Assembly (NCBI GenBank): GCA_021432605.1 | Contig: MU271146.1 | Coordinates: 744,001-808,000 of the forward strand | Direction: 5' to 3' | DNA: 64,000 nucleotides | DNA from: Coniochaeta sp. PMI_546 | Taxonomy: Eukaryota; Ascomycota; Sordariomycetes; Coniochaetales; Coniochaetaceae | Shown here: piece by piece, positions 20,299 to 30,172 of the stretch | Numbering within the stretch: position 1 is the first letter of the stretch | How the letters are laid out: each line of letters begins with the position of its first letter | The notes under the pieces: generated by a model | Told to the model about the DNA's origin: nothing | The model's input: only the letters and a program-made list of their open reading frames with translations | Database searches by the model: none | Translations under genes and position numbers: made by a program

Positions 20299-21899
20299 CT
20301 ACGCCTTCCTTGCTCGCCTCCTCAACCCAATCTCCAGCCCGAGCGGCTTCCTCAGGAACCCCTCCCGAGTCTCCATGTAGTCCTGCCTGAGAAAGACCTC
20401 ATACCTCCTCGCCCAAGTGGCCGCGATGAGCTTCATCTCCATCTCGGCCACGTTGCGGCCGACGCAGGCCCGCGGCCCGTAGCTGAAGGGGTTGAAAGCG
20501 TTCTTCTGCCTGGGCGTGACGGCCTCCCACCTCTCGGGCCTGAACTCGTCCGCGTCCGGCCCCCAGATCTCGGTGGAGTGGTGCATGGTGTAGTTGGGCA
20601 CGCTCAGGACCGTGCCCGGCGGGAAGAAGTAGCCGTTGAGGTGGATGCCGGGGGAGTCGTCGGGGATCTGGCGGGGCAGGCCGATGCCGGAGGTGGAGTG
20701 GATGCGGAGGGCCTCGTTGATGACGGCCTGGAGGTAGGGGAGGTCGCGGACCATGTCGAAGGAGGGCACGTCGACGTCGTCCGGGATGGCGGCGTCGAGC
20801 TCGGCCTGCAGCTTCTGCATGACGCCCGGGGTGCGGGCGACGTGGAAGAGCAGGGCGCAGGAGGAGTTGGAGGTGGTGTCGCTGCCGGCGATCAGCTGCG
20901 TGAGGGCCTCGGCCGTGAGCTCCTGGCGGCCGAGGGGCTGGCCCTTTTCGTCGCGGCCTTCCATCAGGCGGGCGAGGAGGTCCTTCCTCTCGGCTGATGG
21001 GGGGTTGTCCAGACGGGCCTTGACTCGGGCGATGGCGATGCCGGCAAGGTTGTCGACGGCTTCGAGGCCTTTGGTGAAGAACGAGTCCGGGAGCCACTTG
21101 GCGAAGGGCTTCAGCTCGGGCAGGCAGCCCAGCGTTGCGGAGACTTCACCGCGGCGGTTGAGGACCTCGATGGCGGGGACGTACATCGGTGGGCTGTTCG
21201 GTGTGGCGCGCACCTCGGCAATGTCGGCTCCGGTGGAGAGCATGCCGAAGGGGGCTCCGAAAGCGAGGTCGCCGATCACGTCAAAGGCCAGAAAGTTGAA
21301 CCATGTGAGGCAGTCGATGTGAGCGGCCTTGTCTGGGTTATGGTTCTCTGCGATTAGATTGTCCCATTGCTTGACGAAGAGCTCGAGGTTGCCGTGGATG
21401 TAGGGCTCGAACTGGACGATTGACTTGGGGGAGAAGGTGTGTGAGATGATCTTCCTCTTGCGGGTGTGGTCGGCCCGGTCTCTTGTGTTGAAGATGCCCC
21501 GCTGGATGCTCACGAAGGCATCGTAGAATGATCTGCATGTCCCGTAAGTTTCCGCTCTTCTCGTCTCGCAGGCGGTGATCGTGGAACTCACGACTTCAGC
21601 ATGCCGTTACCATGGCCCAGGATGGCCTGAATGGCATTGTCATCGGCTACGCTGACATGGTTGGGCTGTATCCGGACTACCGGGCCCAGCTTCTTGTGTA
21701 CGTCATGGACGGTCAGGTATCTTCTTCCTCTCCTGGTGGTATAAAGAAGCCAGAAATTTGTGAATTGGGCGGGGAAAGGGGCAGGAATCTTGCGGAGATG
21801 TCGATATGTTACAAAATATGGGAAGAGATAGTAGAAAGCCAGACCAGCAAGCAGGACTGCTGGCGCCCACGGAGACACGAGGAGGTTGAGGACTGCCAT
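20299..21899 (-). CDS. Cytochrome P450, CYP53 (benzoate 4-monooxygenase type)
   Basis: Two exons, 21899-21592 and 21532-20299, give 513 residues. An N-terminal membrane anchor (VLLAGLAFYYLFPYF) places it in the endoplasmic reticulum. After it come the proline-rich hinge KIPAPFPAQF and the segment RRYLTVHDVHKKLGPVVRI. Exon 2 opens with SFYDAFVSIQRGIFNTRDR, a stretch I associate with CYP53. The I-helix AGSDTTSNSS, the ExxR in NEALRIHS, the PERW motif FRPERW and the haem loop FSYGPRACVGR are all intact. CYP53 enzymes para-hydroxylate benzoate and related plant or antifungal aromatics, feeding the beta-ketoadipate route. The exact substrate is inferred from family only. No reductase or other pathway gene is adjacent. 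Confidence 0.88.
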
Positions 21900-23106
21900 C
21901 AGGAAGGCGGGATAGCCGGACAGGGGAGAATTGAAGAGAAATCAAAAGTTTTGTTGAGGCCTTCAGGTGGAGATCGTAAGAGTCGGTGTGCGAAGGGGTT
22001 AAGTATCAAAAGCTCATCGATGCAGAGGCGAGAACCCGAAGTAGCAGCTGACATCTATATACCTGGTGTTCAACAAGCCAACCCATGATCGTGTGCGCTT
22101 TTCCGTCGAAGAAGTCCAAACACCGGAGACACGGCGCAAGAGCTTCACCAGTAAGCTGTGCGACCCTACAGCGGCATTTGCCAACGGGAAGACTAAAGAA
22201 GCGCGAATTCAAGACAAGATGTCATCACCGGAGACATCGAACCCCTTCTGTGGAATCAGCTCCTAGCCCAAGTCAGCCTTAACACCCACTTAGTAAGACC
22301 AAATAGGAGGGTAACGCTGCCAATGTCGACCAGTCCTTGCTTGTGAGAAGCGTCTTTAGTGTGCGCAGCACCTCCGCAATGTAATGTGCAAGCTTTCCTG
22401 ACTCGTCCAAGATGCGGGGGAGAGTCTTAGCAAAAAGTGTGGGTGGAATGCGGTGGCTGCGGCTGCCTGCAGAAGGATCCCTTGCGATCACAGGTCCAGA
22501 AAATCTCGGAAGGTGCCCGCGGGAACGCACCTGGCCCACCCGGAGCTGCTTGTCGGCAATTGACCCCACCGGAACGCCATAATCCAGCGTTCCCGTTGTC
22601 TGAAGCCGAAGAACAAGACATGACAAAGTCTTTGCCGCCATGTCCGGACGAGCACCGAGACGATGCCGAGTCCGTATAAGGAAGTCGTCGGTTAGGGACG
22701 GCTGGAGATAAGATAAGGCAGATACTCCCGTGCATTACGTTAGGTAGATTCGGCGTGGCTGTTCGATTCTCTGACTCTTTCCATCTTGACAACGTTGGTT
22801 AATAGAATGTGAGGAAGGAACTCGTCACGGGTCACTTGGCATTGCTGGTCAGTTGATTGTGTGCGAGCGCAACGAACTGATGCAGATTGACAATGTGCAA
22901 GCGTTGACGATGTGGCAGATTGCTCGACAGTCGACGTCACCACTTGTACTTGTCATGATCATGTTGAAGAAGGGCTGCTTCACAGAGAGTGTCTCTTCGA
23001 GACTGCTTGTCCCCTCTCGATCTGACCAGAGTCCGGCTTAACATAACATTAGGATGTATTGAAACGGGCAAATATCCTATCTTACAAAGCTTTTCTCGAA
23101 GACCGC
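21900..23106. other. Intergenic, no supported gene
   Basis: Holds the P450 promoter at its left end. Several 60-120 codon frames on both strands lack recognisable domains and overlap one another. Confidence 0.5.
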
Positions 23107-23500
23107 TTAACCATGCGACGGCTGGTTGCGTGCTCCGTGTGGAGCGCTGTCTCCAGACTGTCCACGCTCCTTGCCGCCGGACCTGCTGTACTTCTGCCCA
23201 ATGTCTTCTGGCAGCTCTCCTCCTGCTGCCGTCACTACCTCGCCAAATCCCGTGGTGGCTAGAGCATTGTCGGCCGCCTGGTGCAGTTTCGAGCTGCCGA
23301 GACCGCCTGCGGTCTCCTCGCCCTGTTGGTCTGGCCTCGCCTTGGATGGGATGATGTTTGGCTTCGCTGCGTCCTCAGGAACTGTGGTTGACGATATTAG
23401 TACCGATTGACTGATGCTTTCGCGGAGGAGCCACATTACCCTTGGTGCCGTCCTTGGCCATGTCGAAGAGATCTCCTCCGTTGGGGTTGGGGTCAGACAT
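23107..23500 (-). CDS. Small hydrophilic protein of unknown function
   Basis: Two exons, 23500-23440 and 23381-23107, give 111 residues starting MSDPNPNGGDLFDMAKDGTK. The 58-base intron has GTAAT/CAG ends and a TACTAAT branch site, which is the main support for the model. The protein is rich in Gly, Ala, Ser and charged residues, has no cysteine, signal peptide or membrane segment, and looks intrinsically disordered, somewhat like stress-related hydrophilic proteins. An unspliced 163-codon reading of the same strand is possible but ignores the strong intron signals. Function is not recognised. Confidence 0.55.
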
Positions 23501-24368
23501 GATGATGGTTGAGTCTTGTTGATTGAGGATGTTGACTGATAAACTTCTTGCTGGCTCACTCCTGAGGAATTCACATTCGCTTTCCAATGGTGTAGCATGA
23601 AGACAAGCTATGGTCTAATAATGAGTGCTGTTATATGAGCAAAGGCTTTCACGTGGGGGCTGAGTGTCGAGTCGTGACATCACCACCAAGCAACACATCG
23701 AAGCCATGACGTTGAGGAAATTACCATCACTGCGGGTACAGTCATTGACCTACTCTCACTTCCCCATATAATAATCCAAAGAAGCAAAAGGGAGTTGCTG
23801 ATTTAGGTGCTTTACTTTACTGGTGGTGGATTTGAAGCTATCGCCTGTTAGTTCCCTTGCATGTTGTAGTTCGTCTATTTTAAGCATCAGAGGCCCGAGT
23901 AACCATGGAGCCGCAAAGTAAGCAACGGTCTAACTGACAATCCGTTAAGAAAGTCTTGACGACCGCGATGCAACACAAAACCCGCTGCACTCCAGTGACA
24001 TCAACCTTAGCGAATGTTGGAGGGTACCCCGAAACCTGAAGCCCAAGTCTGTCGGCCCGAACTTATGGCATCTACAGTCACCAGGGGATACCGTACCCGT
24101 TGAGCAGAACGGCAGGCGAATGGGAGGGTTGGAGCGAACATGTGGCTGGGATATTGGACGGAACATCTCAAGATAAGCTTGCCATCTATACCACCTCGTA
24201 GGCCGCGATGTGACAATTGAAGGCGGGTTGAAATACCCATTGCCTCGACCCATGAGTAACGATCCTCTACCAAGGACAGACATTCCCAAATAGGTATATA
24301 TAACACACCGCTTCAGTCGCCATGGTGAGGTTATCCCTCAGCAGATGCTTTGTCTGCCGGCAACCAAG
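23501..24368. other. Divergent promoter region
   Basis: 5' flanks of the small protein gene (minus) and of the muramidase gene (plus). No supported coding frame. Confidence 0.55.
24295..24303 (+). promoter_or_regulatory. TATA box of the GH24 muramidase gene
   Basis: TATATATAA lies 74 bases before the chosen start codon. A transcription start about 30 bases downstream would leave out the out-of-frame ATG at 24322. Confidence 0.5.
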
Positions 24369-25582
24369 ATGTATCCGAACAGACACTATATCTCCCTACT
24401 CACCATCCTCTTCACCACCCCTTCCAACGCCGCCACAGCCCCAACCTGCACAATCACCTCCGGCCAAGCCGGCCTCTGCCTCTCAACCACCGCCTGCACC
24501 CAAGGCGGCGGCGTTCCGGAAGCAGGACACTGCTCCGGCGCATCCAACATCGAATGCTGCACCTACGGCTCCTGCACCGTCGCCACGCTCTCCGGCCTCT
24601 GCCAGCCCAACACCACCTGCACCGCCGGCGGCACCAGCTGGGGCGGCTACTGCGGCGGCGACGCGAGCGTCCAGTGCTGCACCTACGGCTCGTGCTCGGT
24701 GGGCACCGGTAAGGTGCCGGGGCAGTGCGGCCTCGGCTCGCTGTGCGCCGCTGATGGAGGGACCGGCACGAGTGGCCTGTGTCCCGGCCCGGATGGGATC
24801 AGGTGTTGCAGTTACGGGACCTGCGCCGCTGATGGGAAGTCAGGATTTTGTCAGACGAAGAATAGCTGTTCGGGGACTTCGTCTGGGGGGTCGTGTCCCG
24901 GCGGAGATGATATACAGTGCTGCACGCCTGGAACAGCGACTGTCGATGGCAGCCCTTGTGGCGCGCTGACGGTCAACCAGGCGACGCTGGAGCTGATCAA
25001 GGGGTTTGAGGGGTGGTTCCCTGACATTTGTAAGTTGAGCTGACTATCCTAGATCCTGGCGGCAGTTGGAAAGTATGTCTGATGTGCATGCTAGATGATG
25101 ATCCGGACGGCCACCCGACGGTAGGATGGGGACATCTTTGCGATGATCCCTCTTGCTCGGACGTCAAGTATCCCGTCCCGCTCTCCGAAGCGGACGGGCA
25201 GAAGTTGCTGTTGGATGACCTGGCTGTGAGTTGCCGCCCCTTGAACGTGTGAAAAGTCCTTGGAACAATTACTGACATTTACAAACAGGTCGCCGAGCGC
25301 TGCATCTCAGACATGATCGCCTCGTCCGTGACCCTGAACCCAAACCAGTACGGCGCCCTGGTGAGCTGGGCATTCAATGGCGGCTGCGGCGCGGCACGCT
25401 CGTCCACGCTCATGAGCAAGCTGAACGCAGGGCAAGACCCGGACACGGTCGCGAGGGAGGAGCTGCCCAAGTGGAATCGCGGCGATAGTGGCGTGCTGCC
25501 TGGACTGACTAGGCGTAGAGCTGCCGAGGTGGTGCTGTTTACGACGCCGGCTGGCGGTGTCGCTCTCCCTATGCCATGTTGA
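24369..25582 (+). CDS. Secreted GH24 muramidase with four Cys-rich modules
   Basis: Three exons, 24369-25029, 25095-25225 and 25289-25582, give 361 residues. Residues 1-21 form a signal peptide. Four tandem six-cysteine modules follow at about 27-64, 69-104, 109-147 and 152-185. Each has the order C, C, C, C, CC and ends in a phrase like GPDGIRCC; linkers read TYGS or SYGT. Such modules probably bind cell walls. The catalytic part is a phage-type lysozyme: KGFEGW (Glu214), then across the first junction DDPDGHPTVGWGHLC (Asp and Thr of the Glu-Asp-Thr set), and later QYGALVSWAFNGGCG. Likely hydrolyses bacterial peptidoglycan outside the cell. ATG 24345 is also in frame, but 24369 has A at -3 and starts directly before the signal sequence. 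Confidence 0.88.
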
Positions 25583-25961
25583 TTCTTAGATAGTTGTTTA
25601 CTAGCGAAGGTGATGATTTTCATCGTCTCAGCCATGAAATATGCAGATGAATGAGTAGGAAGACAATGTTCATAATGTAGACTTGCTTTCGCTCTGCGCT
25701 CCTAAACAAGGGACTATCCACAAGTTGTCTTAGATAGGTCTACAAAAAGAGAGAGAAAAATAGGTAGTAAAAAAGAACCCTGCCAAACGCCAGTACCTAT
25801 GCAACCAATCCAACGTATATACATTATCACACACAGTAACAGCTCTGGCGATCACGGCGACCGCCCAATCTACGCAGGCAATAGAGACATATAACACACA
25901 GAAACGTGAGACCGGCTTAGCTTGGGGTTGTATGGAGCCCACAATACCGGTGGTTTTAATT
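25583..25961. other. Intergenic, convergent 3' flanks
   Basis: AT-richer stretch between two converging genes. Nothing else seen. Confidence 0.6.
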
Positions 25962-28379
25962 TCACCTCAGCATATATGAGAGGTCTGGTAGGTTGTTGAC
26001 GATCTGTTGTACCATAGACTCGACCTCAGCCTGATTCCTGATGGGGGGTGACGTCGTGGTTGTGGGTTCTATAGGTGTCTCTGCTGATATAGGTAAAGGT
26101 GATATAATCTCCAGAGGTGTCGTTGGTGTGAAGCCATGATTGCTCACGGAGGTGGCTGTCGTAACGGTAGGCTTTGCTGGCAGACCAGAGTATGACGGTT
26201 GCTCAATGGTTGTCCGTGGTTCAACAAGTGATTGCTTCGGCGGCATTACCGAAGGCGGCTGCCCCCATGCATCTGATATAGTTCCGAAGGTTCCCTCTGC
26301 ACTTTGCCGACCAGTAGGTAAAACTGGAACTGTGCTTGCAGCAGGCAAAGATGACCGAGCTTCGGGAATTGTATTATTCCCAGACTCGCCGAAGCCAGGA
26401 AGAGTCATCGGCTTCACATCGACGGCAGGAGAGGATATCATCTCACCCCATTCGTCATCCTCGTCGTCCTGAGGAAGTGAAGGGTTGGAAGGAGCAGAGG
26501 TTTGGCCGAGAGTGCCATTTGAAGATGTATCTATAGTTTGTCCCTCCTTCAACCCAGACTCGCTCGGTTCGAGTGGCCGTGGCATTCCAGCAGGCACTTG
26601 CTTGACAGGGCTGGTGCTCCACCCAAAGCCCGCAGCGGAAGGGCCGGCCAAGCTCGTCGGACGCGGTCTCGAAACAGTGATAGAACTGTTCGAGTTCCCT
26701 GTTGACGTAGGCGCTGGTGGTATGATAGCCGTCGTCTTTGGGGGCTGCTGCAAGGACGTTGGTCGTGCTTGACGTCTCCTCTTAGCGAATACCTGATCCA
26801 ATGGAACCGGTTGAGCCGCGGAGTCCCAGTTAAACATGTTTGCCCTGTTTGCGGCGCCGCCAAGCGTTGTGCGCCCAGTTATCGAGTCTTGCTCCATCCA
26901 GCGGCGGACTATTTTCAGAGTCTCGTCATGTACTGTCGTCGTGGGCCAAGCTACCCGGCGGTAACCCTCGTCGTCGCCTGCGTTGTGCATTCGGGACGAC
27001 CCTTGACGGGAGATGCGGTACCAAGCCTTGCGCTCAGATATCTGCGTGAAGCTGTCATTGATTATATGGTCCGGCAAGATAGTGTTCAGGTCCTCGTGAG
27101 CGATAGAAGAGTCGAGTTGTAGGTTGTCAAATAAGCTATCAATCTGTTTCATATCCACGTCGAACTTAGCGGGCACTAGTTTGGTGACTGGGCTATTGAC
27201 ATCTGGGGAGGTAGTGGCTGTCACCGACGAGAATGTTTGACGTCTTGGAGTTTCCGGCGGTCCCATTCGCGGTGTGGGTGTTCGTTCGACTGAGCGCCTC
27301 GGAGACGTGGTCTGCGAATCCTGCACTACAGGGGTTGGCGGTGCTTCCTCAGCATCCTCAAAGTCCCCGAAGTCTGCAATCTCTTCTGATGGAGTCTCTA
27401 TATCAGAGGTACCCTTCTTACGCGGTGTGGACTCTCGTCTGACCGGTAGAGGATCTTCGACGGCGGCCTTGGCCAGGCCATCAAACTTCTCGACTAGCAC
27501 CTGTATCTTTCCAGACACCTTTCTAGACGGCAGAGCTATACGAGACCTTGCATCTTCGTCGATAGATGTTATTGGTGAATCTTGCCTATCTCCGTCAGAA
27601 TCGGTATCGTTCGGTGAGCTCGATGAGGACCTTGAGTGACTGGTTCGAGCCCTCGAGCTGGTGCTTGGCCTGGACTGCTCAGGATGGTCTGATTCAAAAG
27701 TGTCCTCTATATGACCTGTGCTTCCGGGGCTATGCGCCGGGTGTCCCTCCTCTGGGCGAATAGGCGCTACACCTTCAGTCGCTTCATCAACAACAGCTCT
27801 CAGGCCATCTTCATTCCAAGCCGATGCCGACTCTTCGTGTAAGGCTTCATCTTCAGGCTCTTTCGCAGGTGATGGCGTCGAAGGCCGGTCCAGTACAAAG
27901 CGTGGTGTAGACTGCGCGCCTTGGCCTTCCCTGAAATCATCGAACTCGGAAGCCCATGGATCTGGTGACGGTTGTCGAAAGGCAGAGCTACTGCCGTTTT
28001 TAGAGCCCGGTGAAAGCGCGATGCTTCCTGGCCAAGCAATGGGGCTTGCTTGTGCGAAGCCGAACCCTTCGTCTTTCGGCGTGGGTGTCAAATGTTGGTG
28101 GCCATGGGTGCTGGCAGTATCGGATCCTGCTCCTCCCCATCCTCCAGCCCAACCAGATCCGGACTGCACAGATGTGGCTGTCGTGTCAGCACCGGTCCAG
28201 TCCCCAAATCCATCGTTGTCTTCGGCCCAAGGCGATGCGACTGAAATGGCAGGCAGCCGAGGTGAGCTTGTGGCGGAGAGAAATGCCCGTGGGGGAGGTT
28301 CGAGGTCGGATTTGGTTGGCGACGGTGTCCTTTCTGCTGGCGCGGCGCTCGTCCATGGAGAGCCCCACGGATCATCCAT
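25962..28379 (-). CDS. Long acidic disordered protein with adaptor-ear-like motifs
   Basis: Open frame of 805 residues from MDDPWGSPW. The frame extends six codons further upstream, but without an ATG, so this Met is chosen. Most of the protein is Ser/Pro/Glu-rich and probably unstructured. Embedded acidic-aromatic motifs such as GFGDWTG, IADFGDFEDAEE and DDEWGEM resemble peptides that bind clathrin-adaptor ear domains (the DFGDF type of aftiphilin and gamma-synergin). A more ordered middle part includes MKQIDSLFDNLQLDS, YRRVAWPT and HDETLKIVRRWMEQD. The C terminus ESMVQQIVNNLPDLSYML looks helical and conserved. I recognise it as a conserved filamentous-fungal protein without a known name. 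A trafficking role is inference from the motifs only. Confidence 0.72.
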   Translation of the reverse strand: MDDPWGSPWTSAAPAERTPSPTKSDLEPPPRAFLSATSSPRLPAISVASPWAEDNDGFGDWTGADTTATSVQSGSGWAGGWGGAGSDTASTHGHQHLTPTPKDEGFGFAQASPIAWPGSIALSPGSKNGSSSAFRQPSPDPWASEFDDFREGQGAQSTPRFVLDRPSTPSPAKEPEDEALHEESASAWNEDGLRAVVDEATEGVAPIRPEEGHPAHSPGSTGHIEDTFESDHPEQSRPSTSSRARTSHSRSSSSSPNDTDSDGDRQDSPITSIDEDARSRIALPSRKVSGKIQVLVEKFDGLAKAAVEDPLPVRRESTPRKKGTSDIETPSEEIADFGDFEDAEEAPPTPVVQDSQTTSPRRSVERTPTPRMGPPETPRRQTFSSVTATTSPDVNSPVTKLVPAKFDVDMKQIDSLFDNLQLDSSIAHEDLNTILPDHIINDSFTQISERKAWYRISRQGSSRMHNAGDDEGYRRVAWPTTTVHDETLKIVRRWMEQDSITGRTTLGGAANRANMFNWDSAAQPVPLDQVFAKRRRQARPTSLQQPPKTTAIIPPAPTSTGNSNSSITVSRPRPTSLAGPSAAGFGWSTSPVKQVPAGMPRPLEPSESGLKEGQTIDTSSNGTLGQTSAPSNPSLPQDDEDDEWGEMISSPAVDVKPMTLPGFGESGNNTIPEARSSLPAASTVPVLPTGRQSAEGTFGTISDAWGQPPSVMPPKQSLVEPRTTIEQPSYSGLPAKPTVTTATSVSNHGFTPTTPLEIISPLPISAETPIEPTTTTSPPIRNQAEVESMVQQIVNNLPDLSYMLR

Positions 28380-29172
28380 GATTCCTAGGCTCAGCAATTG
28401 TCATGTTGTGAGCAGCGTAAGACCCTAGCTATATTGCCATGTCGGGATCTCGCATGTCTTCCCTCGACGCAGGATTCCGCGACCTCCGAGAAGAGGGCTC
28501 GTTGCTTTACACGAGCGATGCTGGAGTTGTAACGGCACACTGCTGAAAACCGACGTCGGCGCGTCTGGGTGATGTTGTAGAGCAAATCGGACCAGGTCGA
28601 GGTCTGTGGAAAGCCACAACAGAAGCAATCGAGCGGATTGAGGTGTGAATGGATTCCTAGGAGACCGAGACGTTTCTCATCCGGATTCGATGGTGGTTGC
28701 CAAGAAATTGTAACGTTTGGCTGTCATGCAGCGTCAGCGCTCGGGCCGCGTATACCTTCCACAGAGGTACATCTCAACGCCCCTGGCTCAGTAGCGTAAT
28801 ATAGACATATTCACAATCTCTAGACACATGTTGAACTTGAATTGCCTCTTGCGATTCGTATTTCTGGCCCAAACTGCATGGCCAACCTATAAACGTCCCA
28901 TGTGTCAATGTGAATGTCGCTTCCGCAGCGTATAGATCTAAACCCTAACCCTCGCTCCGAAGCTCATCATCGGCCCCACCCCAGTGACGGAGGTTTCTTG
29001 CTGATAAAGCAGGCCGATCCAGACGCCGAGATGGCAACGGAGAAAGCTCCATCTGGAAAAATGACACTCTATCAACCGCCTTGACAGCTATCTTGACGGC
29101 CAGGCCCGCTCACTGGGCGACTTACAATCTTGATACCGATATTCTGAGACGAGAGTTCACGAAATACCAGCC
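28380..29172. other. Divergent promoter region with telobox
   Basis: Shared 5' region of the acidic protein gene (minus) and CFD1 (plus). It contains a telomere-like box, listed separately; no coding frame. Confidence 0.55.
28939..28952. promoter_or_regulatory. Telobox-like element (AAACCCTAACCCT)
   Basis: Two units of the CCCTAA telomere repeat about 220 bases before the CFD1 start codon. Such boxes occur in promoters of housekeeping genes in several eukaryotes; a role here is inference. Confidence 0.35.
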
Positions 29173-30172
29173 ATGTCGCTCTCCCAAGTCAAGCACATCG
29201 TGCTAGTATGTCACCACCCACCTCGGCGACGTGTGGGAGATTTCAACCTTCTGACTAAGTTACCTACAGGTTCTCTCCGGCAAAGGCGGTGTCGGCAAGT
29301 CGTCCGTGACGACACAGCTCGCCCTGTCATTATCGCTGGCCGGACACTCGGTTGGCGTTCTCGACATCGACCTAACAGGCCCCTCCATCCCGCGCATGTT
29401 CGCCATCGAAGACGAGAAAGTCACACAGACTCCGGGAGGCTGGCTCCCTATCACCGTCCATGACGGCGACGCTTCGACCGGCATCGGATCCCTCCGTGTC
29501 ATGAGTCTCGGCTTTCTACTTCCGCGCCGGGGCGACGCTGTCGTATGGCGTGGCCCGAAGAAGACAGCCATGGTCAGACAGTTCCTGACAGATGTCTTCT
29601 GGGGCGAGGTCGACTACCTACTGATCGATACACCGCCTGGCACGAGTGACGAGCACATCTCACTAGTGGAAACATTGCTGAAGGACACAACGCCGGAGCA
29701 GCTGGCTGGCGCGGTGGTTGTTACAACACCGCAAGCCGTTGCAACGGCAGATGTGAAAAAGGAGCTCAACTTCTGTGCCAAGACTGGCGTGAGAGTTCTA
29801 GGCGTTGTGGAGAATATGAGCGGGTTCGTCTGCCCGAATTGCAGCGAATGCACTCACATCTTCATGAAAGGTGGTGGACGTGTCATGGCAGATGACTTTG
29901 GCGTCAAGTTCCTCGGAAGCGTGCCTATCGACCCACAGTTTCTGATGATGATAGAGACTGGTAGGAGGCCAAGATATCCTGCGGGAACGCACATCAACGG
30001 ACAGGATATGTCAACGCCAGCTGGTGAGACTGACGCCCAGGACGCAGTATCTCAGGCGAGAGAGCCCGGGCTTTTGGTCGAGAAGTATCAATCTTGTTCG
30101 CTGGCGCCAGTGTTCAAGACAATCACGGCCGACGTCATTACCGCGGTTGAACAGGCATCTACGGCATCGTGA
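29173..30172 (+). CDS. CFD1: Cytosolic Fe-S cluster assembly ATPase (Cfd1/NUBP2)
   Basis: Scaffold P-loop NTPase of the cytosolic iron-sulfur assembly machinery, partner of Nbp35. Two exons, 29173-29205 and 29270-30172, give 311 residues; the 11-codon first exon ends right before the nucleotide-binding strand. The deviant Walker [12 protein letters not shown] is at 14-23. [27 protein letters not shown] and [14 protein letters not shown] follow as in the Mrp/NBP35 family. The bridging-cluster motif is CPNCSEC at 199-205. There is no N-terminal four-cysteine domain, which separates it from Nbp35. A C-terminal insert of about 30 residues (after THINGQD) is longer than in yeast. Confidence 0.93.
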
